A DNA stretch of 64,000 nucleotides, taken from positions 1 through 64,000 of the forward strand of contig JBBRND010000015.1 in assembly GCA_038230515.1 (NCBI GenBank), read 5' to 3'. Both the position numbers and the translations under genes were made by a program. Positions 1 through 7,217 of this stretch are shown piece by piece (the stretch's first letter is position 1; the number at the start of each line of letters is the position of its first letter). The stretch is from JAPLDB01 sp038230515. GTDB lineage: Bacteria > Bacteroidota > Bacteroidia > AKYH767-A > 2013-40CM-41-45. Under the pieces are notes generated by a model. The model was not told the DNA's origin and did no database searches. It saw only the letters and a list, made by a program, of their open reading frames with translations.

Positions 1-275
1 CCCCCGAAATCTTTATCCCACTCTTTGTTGCCAAGCGAATCGGTTTTTACAATCCAGTAATCCTCACCTCCCCATGTTGCCTGTGTTTTATCTCCGCCAA
101 TGCCGGAATAAGAATATCCTCCGAGAATATATCCACCGTCTTTTGTTTGTTGGAAGCAGGTGATCTCATCAAAATCCGTTCCGCCAAAGCGGTAGTCCCA
201 TTGCTTTACGAGGGGGTTCTGAGAAAAAGAATGGATGGAAGAAAAAATAAAAAGTGTGAGCAGAAGTCTTTTCAT
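1..275 (-). CDS. exported repeat protein, 3' end outside window
   Basis: The reading frame runs from an ATG at 275 to the window edge, so only about 91 N-terminal residues are visible. It opens with a classic signal peptide (MKRLLLTLFIFSSIHSFSQ). This is followed by a block with the pattern W-D-x-R-FGGTDFDE, DGGYILGGYSYSG, WGGEDYWIVKTD and W-DKDFGG. That block is the repeat seen in large secreted Bacteroidota proteins that usually end in a type IX secretion sorting domain; this is known of the family, since the C-terminus is not visible here. It is probably a surface or extracellular beta-propeller-like protein of unknown ligand. A 26-bp palindrome lies only 8 bases upstream of the start. Confidence 0.8.
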   Translation of the reverse strand, partial: MKRLLLTLFIFSSIHSFSQNPLVKQWDYRFGGTDFDEITCFQQTKDGGYILGGYSYSGIGGDKTQATWGGEDYWIVKTDSLGNKEWDKDFG

Positions 276-283
276 TGGTGCTG

Positions 284-309
284 TAGCCCACGGTTTAAAC
301 CGTGGGCTA
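284..309. repeat. REP-like perfect palindrome
   Basis: This is a perfect 26-bp palindrome whose left arm is TAGCCCACGGTTT and whose right arm is its exact complement. It lies in the leader of the minus-strand exported protein, ending 8 bases before its ATG. There is no T-run, so it is not a typical terminator. Palindromes of this kind are dispersed in many Bacteroidota genomes and resemble REP elements mobilised by RAYT transposases; no such transposase is in this window, so that link is an inference. Confidence 0.7.
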
Positions 310-528
310 TGTTTAATAGCTGAGGATTTTTTTTATCACCTAAAAAATAAATCGTTCATCAAAAGTAAACTATTTCACTTCACAAAAAAAAGAGCAACCA
401 GCAAAACCACACACCCCTAAATCCCCTCTCTCTTACGGATTGCTTCCGCGCAGAGGGGACTTGCAACGCACAATGCTTCCTATCCAAAATGAATAACGTG
501 TTGATTTGAGGGGAGTGAGTGGGCGTAC

Positions 529-562
529 AAAAAAAAAGAGCCGGCTGATGACGGACTCTTTA
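529..562 (-). terminator. terminator of the 605-1264 gene
   Basis: Read on the minus strand, AAAGAG-T-CCG pairs with CGG-CTCTTT around a short loop and runs into a stretch of eight or so T. It lies about 40 bases beyond the stop codon of the minus-strand gene at 605. Confidence 0.7.
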
Positions 563-604
563 TATGTTTAAGAATTAAGAAATGATGTGCGCGAGGGGAA
601 CTGT

Positions 605-1264
605 TTAAATGAGCGATGGTGGAGGTAGGATGTCGTTACCGGAGTTGTGTATGGATTTAATTACAAGTTTGCCTTGTAGAAAGAGGCGACCGTTTGCAGT
701 GAGGTGATATTTGTGATCGTGCTTGCTGGTGCCTTTTCCGGAAACGAGTCCCTGGTTGTGAAGGAAGGCGATGTGGCGGTTGCCGGTGGACACAATGAGT
801 CCTGCTTTTTCAAAAAGCACATCGGGATAGGCGCTGCCGCCAAGATGATAGAGCGTGTGCAGGAGTTTGAGTATGCTGTGGATGGCATCTAACCTGCGCA
901 CTTTGTGGCTGTACATTGCTTTGAAATATTTGGTGTAGGAGTTTGCCTGTTCCATGCTAAGGTCGGCATAAGCGGGAGGAGGGAGTTCGGGAGTTGCTTC
1001 TTTGAGTGGCTCTTCAGCAGCGGGTGGCAGTTCGGCAGGGGGAGGAACGGGAGTAGTTTGGTTTGCAATGAGAGATTGAATGAGGTGCTGCTGGCGGTCA
1101 ATGGTTTTCATGAGTTCCACGTTGCGGTGCAACTGGCTTTGATACATTTCCCACAGTTGGTTTACGGTTTCGTTGATGCCATGCGCTGGCGATTGGCTTT
1201 GCGTTTCAAGTGATTTGTTGTTGCCGGTTATTTCGAGCGGCATGTTGATAATTTGCTTTTCCAT
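605..1264 (-). CDS. unknown protein with a winged-helix-like C-terminus
   Basis: The protein has 219 residues and no recognised family. Residues 1-65 are polar and likely helical. Residues 70-100 are a proline/glutamate linker (VPPPAELPPAAEEP). Residues 125-200 look like a winged helix: a helix-rich stretch (LDAIHSILKLLHTLYHLGG) is followed by AGLIVSTGNRHIAFLHNQGLVSGKG and HDHKYHLTANGRLFLQGKL. The phrase 'xxLxxxGLVxGKG...YxLTxxGRxFL' is typical of MarR/ArsR-like wHTH domains, so DNA binding is possible. There is no signal peptide or membrane segment. It has its own terminator and no operon partner. The function is unknown; regulator is a guess. Confidence 0.7.
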   Translation of the reverse strand: MEKQIINMPLEITGNNKSLETQSQSPAHGINETVNQLWEMYQSQLHRNVELMKTIDRQQHLIQSLIANQTTPVPPPAELPPAAEEPLKEATPELPPPAYADLSMEQANSYTKYFKAMYSHKVRRLDAIHSILKLLHTLYHLGGSAYPDVLFEKAGLIVSTGNRHIAFLHNQGLVSGKGTSKHDHKYHLTANGRLFLQGKLVIKSIHNSGNDILPPPSLI

Positions 1265-1420
1265 TTTTAGTAGTTTATTATTTGTTTTGATAGATAATCA
1301 TTTAGAAAATTGAGATGATCTAAGATTTAGAACGCGGGTTTGTATAGTTGGTTGCCGATTTCTGTAAAACTGTAAGGTTATGTGATAGAATGATTGAAGA
1401 TGGTTGATAGTACGAATTCG

Positions 1421-1813
1421 GTTGATGACAAGAAGGCATAGATTGAAGAGGATACGGATTCCGTGAGTAAGAGAAAGTTGCCGGTTGATGAGAGGAAATT
1501 TTTGGTAATTCATAGTACCGCATCGGTTGGTGAGAGGAAGTGCTTGATTGGTGAGATGAAGTGCGGGGTTGAACTTACTAACTCTCCGGTTGATAAGAGG
1601 ACGGATTCGGTTGATGAGAAGAAGTGGAAGTTCGATAAGAAGACGACAACGGTTGATCTTCGCGTGAACGCATTCACTGACTAGGAATTGGAGGTTGAAC
1701 AGCAAAATGATGTGTTGCATAGGCAGAATGACAAGGTGCATGATTTGAAATTTGAATTGAGAGAGTAGGAGAACGAGGTGAAGCAGAGCGATAACGAAGT
1801 TGAATACTGGAAA
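1421..1813 (+). repeat. degenerate 21-bp minisatellite (heptad-coding frame)
   Basis: A GGTTGATGAGAGGAA-like motif recurs at about 1482, 1524, 1566, 1587, 1608, 1629 and 1650, that is at steps of 21 or 42 bases. In the plus-strand frame shared with the downstream DUF167 gene, nearly every seventh codon is V, I, L or F (VDERKFL, VGERKCL, VDKRTDS, VDEKKWK, VDLRVNA, VEQQNDV). This would be a coiled-coil heptad. Three in-frame stops interrupt it, at 1439, 1682 and 1768, and all are TAG. It is either a decayed coiled-coil gene or a non-coding minisatellite; the second seems more likely, given the similar periods of two other arrays in this window. Bases 1265-1420 hold nothing I can name. Confidence 0.65.
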
Positions 1814-1930
1814 GGAGGTGTGAGGTGCTTGGTTTTCTCACTCACGATGCGGAAATCTATGATTGATCTTTTGATTACTGCATTGAAACGTGAGAACTAT
1901 TTCCATACACATGATTATCTTCGCGCCAAC

Positions 1931-2200
1931 ATGCAGCTCTACGTAAAAGTCAAGCCCAATCAGCGTTTCGATAAGGTTGAGAAGATCGGGGTTGAGTGGA
2001 TCATCAAACTCAAAGCTCCCGCAGTTGATGGCAAAGCAAACGAACACTTGATTGAATACCTTTCTGAAGTGCTGAAGATTTCAAAATCAAAAATCGTTTT
2101 GAAGAAAGGGCATACTGCAAGAATAAAGTGTCTGGAGATTGAGATGGAAGAGAAAGAGGCATTTAATAAACTCAATCAACAAATTAGTGTGAATATTTAG
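1931..2200 (+). CDS. DUF167 (YggU-family) protein
   Basis: This small protein of 89 residues has the DUF167 signature: an N-terminal LYVKVKPNQRFDKVE strand, then WIIKLKAPAVDGKANEHLIEYLSEVL and SKSKIVLKKGHTARIKCLEI. The family (YggU in E. coli) is widespread but has no firm function. The frame stays open upstream to a GTG at 1778, but that part is the end of the repeat array and matches nothing in the family. The ATG at 1931, directly before the first conserved strand, is therefore preferred. It lies about 100 bases before parE on the same strand and may share a transcript with it. Confidence 0.85.
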   Translation: MQLYVKVKPNQRFDKVEKIGVEWIIKLKAPAVDGKANEHLIEYLSEVLKISKSKIVLKKGHTARIKCLEIEMEEKEAFNKLNQQISVNI

Positions 2201-2258
2201 AACCGAAAACTATTCGCGCTCCTCTCAATCAATCTACATTTACCACTCGCACAGCAAA

Positions 2259-2293
2259 CCTTAAACGTTAGACCTTAAATTTTAAACATTACG
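2259..2293. repeat. 7-bp-phased AT-rich leader repeat before parE
   Basis: The leader of parE reads as five consecutive heptamers: CTTAAAC, GTTAGAC, CTTAAAT, TTTAAAC, ATTACGC. A very similar run precedes gyrA at 25988, and a weaker one lies near 40752. It starts about 40 bases before the parE ATG. No terminator or strong RBS is visible here. Confidence 0.55.
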
Positions 2294-2301
2294 CAGAGAG
2301 A

Positions 2302-4173
2302 ATGTCAACAAAGAATATACCCGCCCACGGCTACACGGAAGACAGCATCCGTTCCCTCGATTGGAAGGAGCACATCCGCACGCGTCCCGGCATGTACATC
2401 GGCAAACTTGGCGATGGCTCCACAAAAGATGACGGCATTTATGTATTGCTGAAAGAAACCATTGACAACTCCATTGATGAGTTCGTGATGGGTTATGGCA
2501 AGCACATTGAAGTGACTATTACCGATGGAAAAGTTGACGTGCGCGATTTCGGTCGCGGCATTCCGCTGGGTAAAGTGATTGAGTGCGTGAGTAAGATCAA
2601 CACGGGCGGCAAGTACGACAGCAAAGCATTTCAAAAGAGCGTAGGATTGAATGGTGTAGGAACGAAGGCGGTGAATGCGCTCTCGAATTATTTTCGGGTG
2701 CAAAGTATTCGTGAGGGAAAAACAAAGGTTGCAGAGTTTAAGAAAGGAGACATTACGCTGAACGAAAAAGAAAAATCGTGCAGCGAGAAAAACGGAACAC
2801 TGTTCTCTTTCATCCCCGATGATTCTGTTTTTATGAATTACCGATTCAACGCGGAGTACGTTCAGAACATGTTGTGGAATTATGTTTTCCTCAACAAGGG
2901 ACTTTCGATTTATTTCAACGGAGAGAAATTTTTCTCTGAACGGGGATTGAGTGATTTGCTTGAGCGGAACATCAGCGATGAAAAATTATACGAGGTCATT
3001 CACCTGAAGGGCAATGACATTGAAGTGGCATTTACGCATACTACGGCTTATGGCGAAGATTATTATTCATTCGTGAACGGACAGAACACTACGCAGGGTG
3101 GTACTCACCAGGCAGCATTTCGCGAAGCGATTGTGAAAACGATGCGCGAGTTTTACAAGAAAGAATTTGATCCGAGCGATGTGCGCACTTCCATTGTTGC
3201 TGCCATTAGCATCCGAATACAGGAACCCGTTTTCGAATCGCAGACAAAAACAAAACTTGGTTCACTCACTGTTGCGCCCGATGGAGGACAACAAATAAGA
3301 ACATGGATCAACGACTTCGTAAAAGTTGAGTTGGATAATTATCTGCACAAGCATCCTGCAGTTGCCGATTTAATTCTTAAAAAAATCCAGCAGAGCGAGC
3401 GTGAGCGGAAAGATATTGCAGGAATAAAAAAGCTTGCGAATGAACGCGCGAAGAAAGCAAATCTTCACAACAAAAAACTTCGTGACTGCCGCGCGCATCT
3501 CAACTCAAAACACATTGAGCGTTTGGAGTCAACTATTTTTATTACGGAAGGAGATTCAGCAAGCGGTTCGATCACCAAAGCAAGAGATGTAAATACGCAG
3601 GCAGTTTTTTCTCTGAAAGGAAAACCGCTCAACTGTTACGGACTCACGAAGAAAGTTGTTTATGAGAATGAAGAATTCAATCTTCTTCAAAATGCATTGA
3701 ACATTGAGGATGGACTTGATGAGTTGCGCTATAACAAAATTGTGGTTGCCACAGATGCCGATGTTGATGGTATGCACATTCGTTTGTTGCTTATGACTTT
3801 CTTCCTTCAGTTCTTTCCTGACCTTGTAAAGACAGGACACGTTTATATTTTGCAGACACCACTCTTTCGTGTTCGCAATAAAAAAGAAACGATCTACTGC
3901 TACAGCGATCTTGAAAGAAGAAATGCAGTTTCAAAGTTAGGTCCGAAGCCGGAGATCACGCGCTTCAAAGGGTTGGGAGAAATTTCTCCCGATGAGTTCA
4001 GCGCTTTCATCGGAAAAAATATTCGCCTCGAACCGGTGCTCATCAGCCAGGATGAAACGCTGCATAAGTTACTTGACTATTACATGGGAAAGAATACTGA
4101 AGAAAGACAGAAAGCAATTATTGCAAATCTCAGAATAGAAAAAGATGTTGTTGAACCTGAATTAGCTGTTTGA
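2302..4173 (+). CDS. parE: DNA topoisomerase IV subunit B
   Basis: This is the ATPase/TOPRIM subunit of a type II topoisomerase, which decatenates chromosomes together with ParC. At 623 residues it has the usual length. The GHKL ATPase domain shows RTRPGMYIG, the ETIDNSIDE helix, DFGRGIPLG and GLNGVGTKAVNALS. The transducer domain follows. The TOPRIM domain begins near residue 414 with ITEGDSASGS and continues with the metal-binding DADVDGMHIR near 485. The C-terminal RFKGLGEISPDEF motif is intact. ParE rather than GyrB is called because the partner 0.7 kb downstream is a ParC without a GyrA box, and gyrA lies elsewhere in the window. A toxin-antitoxin pair separates parE from parC. Confidence 0.95.
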   Translation: MSTKNIPAHGYTEDSIRSLDWKEHIRTRPGMYIGKLGDGSTKDDGIYVLLKETIDNSIDEFVMGYGKHIEVTITDGKVDVRDFGRGIPLGKVIECVSKINTGGKYDSKAFQKSVGLNGVGTKAVNALSNYFRVQSIREGKTKVAEFKKGDITLNEKEKSCSEKNGTLFSFIPDDSVFMNYRFNAEYVQNMLWNYVFLNKGLSIYFNGEKFFSERGLSDLLERNISDEKLYEVIHLKGNDIEVAFTHTTAYGEDYYSFVNGQNTTQGGTHQAAFREAIVKTMREFYKKEFDPSDVRTSIVAAISIRIQEPVFESQTKTKLGSLTVAPDGGQQIRTWINDFVKVELDNYLHKHPAVADLILKKIQQSERERKDIAGIKKLANERAKKANLHNKKLRDCRAHLNSKHIERLESTIFITEGDSASGSITKARDVNTQAVFSLKGKPLNCYGLTKKVVYENEEFNLLQNALNIEDGLDELRYNKIVVATDADVDGMHIRLLLMTFFLQFFPDLVKTGHVYILQTPLFRVRNKKETIYCYSDLERRNAVSKLGPKPEITRFKGLGEISPDEFSAFIGKNIRLEPVLISQDETLHKLLDYYMGKNTEERQKAIIANLRIEKDVVEPELAV

Positions 4174-4192
4174 AAATTTGAATTGAAATTAA

Positions 4193-4498
4193 ATGAATAG
4201 TTTGATTGAAAATAAAAGAACCGTTATCGGAACATTGTGTCAGAAATATCATGTCAACAAATTATTTGTGTTCGGTTCTGTATTGTCTGATAAATTTTCG
4301 AGTGAAAGCGATATTGATATGATTGTTGATTTTGAAAAAATGCAAGTAGAAGATTATGTTGACAATTATTACGATTTTAAATTTTCACTCGAAGATTTGT
4401 TCATGCGCCCCGTTGATTTGCTGGAGCAGCAGACGATGACTAATCCTTACTTCAATAAAAAAGTGGATTCACAAAAGCAATTGATTTATGGAAGATGA
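4193..4498 (+). CDS. minimal nucleotidyltransferase antitoxin (MntA-like)
   Basis: A 101-residue MNT-family protein. The nucleotidyltransferase signature GS-x10-D-x-D is complete: G28-S29 in VFGSVLS, then D40-I-D42. This fold transfers nucleotides. In characterised MntA/HepT pairs the MNT protein silences the HEPN toxin by AMPylating a tyrosine (established knowledge). It starts 19 bases after parE and overlaps the next gene by 11 bases, which implies translational coupling. The base composition is more AT-rich than that of parE and parC, consistent with insertion into an older parE-parC operon. Confidence 0.87.
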   Translation: MNSLIENKRTVIGTLCQKYHVNKLFVFGSVLSDKFSSESDIDMIVDFEKMQVEDYVDNYYDFKFSLEDLFMRPVDLLEQQTMTNPYFNKKVDSQKQLIYGR

Positions 4499-4826
4499 AA
4501 TCAAAACTTTTCTTTACGATATTTTAAATTCAATTCAGGAGATAGAAAGTTTTTTTACCGGTAAGAAAAAAGAGTTTTCAATATTTCAGAGCGACAGGTT
4601 GTTGAAGCGTGGGGTAGAAAGGAACTTAGAAATAATTGGTGAAGCAACTTCAAGAATCTTAAAAATCAACAGCAAGTTTCAAATTGAAAATACAAGACAA
4701 ATCATTGCTACGAGAAACCGAATAGCCCATAGTTATGAAAGGGTTTCAGATGAAATTCTCTGGGGTATTGTGATTAACCATCTTCCAAAGTTGAAAATTG
4801 AAATTGAGAATTTATTAAAGAAGTAA
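4488..4826 (+). CDS. HEPN RNase toxin (HepT/DUF86-like)
   Basis: A 112-residue, all-helical HEPN protein. It carries the complete RX4HXY motif (R76, H81, Y83 in TRNRIAHSY), which is the ribonuclease active site plus the tyrosine that a partner MNT enzyme modifies in known MntA/HepT systems. The GVERNLEIIGEATSRI helix is typical of DUF86. It overlaps the antitoxin gene by 11 bases and ends 12 bases before parC. The pair is therefore a complete type VII-like toxin-antitoxin module embedded within an essential operon. All key residues are present, so it is probably functional. Confidence 0.87.
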   Translation: MEDEIKTFLYDILNSIQEIESFFTGKKKEFSIFQSDRLLKRGVERNLEIIGEATSRILKINSKFQIENTRQIIATRNRIAHSYERVSDEILWGIVINHLPKLKIEIENLLKK

Positions 4827-4838
4827 GCAGCAAGATAA

Positions 4839-7172
4839 ATGGCAAAGAAGAAAATAGAAGAATCAAAAGCTGAAGCACCGCAAGAGGTAAATCAGCATCG
4901 CGAGAAAACCAACATCGTTCACATCAACGGGATGTATGAGAATTGGTTTATTGATTATGCATCGTATGTAATTCTTGAGCGTGCCGTGCCGCACATCAAC
5001 GATGGATTGAAACCTGTGCAGCGCAGAATCCTGCACAGCATGTGGGACATGGAAGATGGCCGCTATAATAAAGTCGCGAACGTCATCGGGCATTGCATGA
5101 AGTATCATCCGCATGGCGATGCAAGTATCGGTGACGCACTCGTTGCTGTCGGGCAAAAGGAGTTACTGATTGACACACAAGGTAACTGGGGGAATATTTT
5201 TACCGGTGACAGCGCTGCTGCTCCGCGTTATATTGAAGCGCGTCTTTCGAAGTTTGCACTGGAAGTTGCTTTCAACCCAAAGACAACACAGTGGTCGCTG
5301 AGTTACGATGGAAGAAACAAAGAGCCGGTTACGTTGCCGATGAAATTCCCGTTGCTGCTTGCACAAGGCGTGGAAGGAATTGCAGTTGGTCTTGCATGTA
5401 AAATTCTTCCTCACAATTTTATTGAACTCATTGAAGGATCAATTTCCATTCTCAGAAAACAAAAAGTAAGTATCCTTCCTGATTTTCCTACAGGAGGCAT
5501 TGCGGATTTTTCAAAGTACAACGATGGCTTACGTGGAGGACGAATTCGTGTGCGCGCAAAGATTCAGAAGAGGGATAAAAAAACATTGGTGATTACGGAA
5601 GTTCCGTTCGGCACAAACACCACCTCACTCATTGATTCCATTCTTGCTGCAAACGACAAAGGAAAAATAAAAGTAAAAAAGGTTGAAGACAACACTGCGG
5701 CAAAAGTGGAAATTGTTATTCTTCTTCATCCTGATTCAAGCGATGATATTGAAAGAACGATTGATGCGTTGTATGCATTTACTGATTGTGAAGTTTCCAT
5801 TTCTCCGAACGCCTGCGTGATCATTGACGACAAGCCGCGCTTCATGAACGTGAATGATATTCTTGAATACAACACAGAGCGGACAGTGGAGTTGTTGAAG
5901 CGTGAGTTGGAAATAAAGAAAAGTGAATTAGAAGAAGAATGGCATTTCAGCTCACTCATTAAGATATTTATCGAGAAGAGAATTTACCGCAACATTGAAG
6001 AATGTACAACATGGGAGAGTGTAATCGAAACGATTGATGCCGGATTAAAGCCGTACAAGAAAAAATTCAAGCGCGAAATTACGCGCGATGATATTGTTGC
6101 GCTCACTGAAATAAAAATCAAGCGCATCAGTAAATACGATGTAAAAGAACAGGATGAGAAATTAAAATCTCTCGAAGAACAGATTGCGGATATTGATCAT
6201 CACCTCGCACACATCAAAATATTTGCGATTAATTATTTTAAAGAGTTGCTGAAGAAATATGGCAAAGCAAGGGAGCGCAAAACAAAAATTGATTCATTCG
6301 AGCAAGTTGTTGCGTCTGAAGTAATCATCAACAACCAGAAGTTGTACGTGAATTACGATGATGGTTTTGCGGGAACAGGAATGAAGAAAGATGAATTCCT
6401 CTGCGAATGTTCTGACCTCGATGAGATCATTGTGTTCCGCGGAGATGGAACAATGATCGTGAGTAAGGTAGATGACAAGAAATATGTCGGCAAGGACATA
6501 CGCCACATTGCACTTTTCCGCAAGACCGATCCTGAGCCGGTTTACAATTTAGTGTACCAGAATGGAAGAGGAGGAAATGCCATGGTGAAACGCTTCACCG
6601 TTGGCGGTACTACGCGCGATAAAGAGTATGTTCTCACCAAAGGAAATGAAGGATCGAAGGTTTTGTATTTCAGCATCAGTAATAATCCTGCTGAAGTGAT
6701 TCATGTAAAGCTTCGCCCGAAACCGAAGTTGAGAAAAACAGAATTTGAATTTGATTTTAATGAGATTGAGGTAAAAGGAAGAGGAAGTATTGGAAACATA
6801 CTGTCAAGAAATCTGGTGGCAAAAATTTCAAAAGGCGGCACTGGCAAGGTTGTGCAGAAAGTTGAGCAACTAAGTATTATTGAAGCAGGCAGCCAAAAGA
6901 AAGTTGAGAGTAAACAAAAGCTAGAGGAGAAAAGCAAACAGCCGGTTGCAAATAAGAAAGTGAATGTCCCTGTTCCGTCAGTTAAAAAATCTTCTTCAGT
7001 GAAGGCGGTAAAGGACGAAGCACCTGTAACGATTGAATGGGATTTGGCTCCTTCAAAAAATGCTGCGCCTTTGAAAGAAGAAAAAATACAAAATGATCGA
7101 GCGCGTATTTTATCTGAGATTGAAAAAAAAGCTGAAGTAAAGAAAAAGAATCAAATGAAGATGGACATGTGA
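4839..7172 (+). CDS. parC: DNA topoisomerase IV subunit A
   Basis: This is the breakage-reunion subunit paired with ParE. It has 777 residues. The winged-helix core has HINDGLKPVQRRILHSM and KYHPHGDASIGDALV, and the active-site tyrosine is Y131 in PRYIEARLSKFA. Coiled-coil and beta-pinwheel-like regions follow (VFRGDGTMIVSKV, RFTVGGTTRDKEYVL). No GyrA-box (QRRGGKG-like) is present, which fits ParC rather than GyrA. The last 100 or so residues are a lysine/glutamate-rich, low-complexity tail ending KKKNQMKMDM, probably disordered. It follows the toxin gene by 12 bases and likely depends on the parE promoter. Confidence 0.94.
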   Translation: MAKKKIEESKAEAPQEVNQHREKTNIVHINGMYENWFIDYASYVILERAVPHINDGLKPVQRRILHSMWDMEDGRYNKVANVIGHCMKYHPHGDASIGDALVAVGQKELLIDTQGNWGNIFTGDSAAAPRYIEARLSKFALEVAFNPKTTQWSLSYDGRNKEPVTLPMKFPLLLAQGVEGIAVGLACKILPHNFIELIEGSISILRKQKVSILPDFPTGGIADFSKYNDGLRGGRIRVRAKIQKRDKKTLVITEVPFGTNTTSLIDSILAANDKGKIKVKKVEDNTAAKVEIVILLHPDSSDDIERTIDALYAFTDCEVSISPNACVIIDDKPRFMNVNDILEYNTERTVELLKRELEIKKSELEEEWHFSSLIKIFIEKRIYRNIEECTTWESVIETIDAGLKPYKKKFKREITRDDIVALTEIKIKRISKYDVKEQDEKLKSLEEQIADIDHHLAHIKIFAINYFKELLKKYGKARERKTKIDSFEQVVASEVIINNQKLYVNYDDGFAGTGMKKDEFLCECSDLDEIIVFRGDGTMIVSKVDDKKYVGKDIRHIALFRKTDPEPVYNLVYQNGRGGNAMVKRFTVGGTTRDKEYVLTKGNEGSKVLYFSISNNPAEVIHVKLRPKPKLRKTEFEFDFNEIEVKGRGSIGNILSRNLVAKISKGGTGKVVQKVEQLSIIEAGSQKKVESKQKLEEKSKQPVANKKVNVPVPSVKKSSSVKAVKDEAPVTIEWDLAPSKNAAPLKEEKIQNDRARILSEIEKKAEVKKKNQMKMDM

Positions 7173-7217
7173 AAGCAGGAGGTGAGAAGGCAAAATAAAA
7201 GTGAGTAACATTGCAGC

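Noticed and set aside
235..420. 61-residue plus-strand frame
   Set aside because: It runs antisense through the signal peptide of the exported protein and the REP-like palindrome.
1298..1741. 147-residue minus-strand frame over the 21-bp array
   Set aside because: It reflects the repeat composition (INR/LINR phrases) and overlaps the opposite-strand heptad frame; no start context.
1778..1930. N-terminal extension of the DUF167 protein
   Set aside because: The stretch belongs to the repeat array tail and aligns to nothing in the family; the ATG at 1931 starts exactly at the conserved domain.
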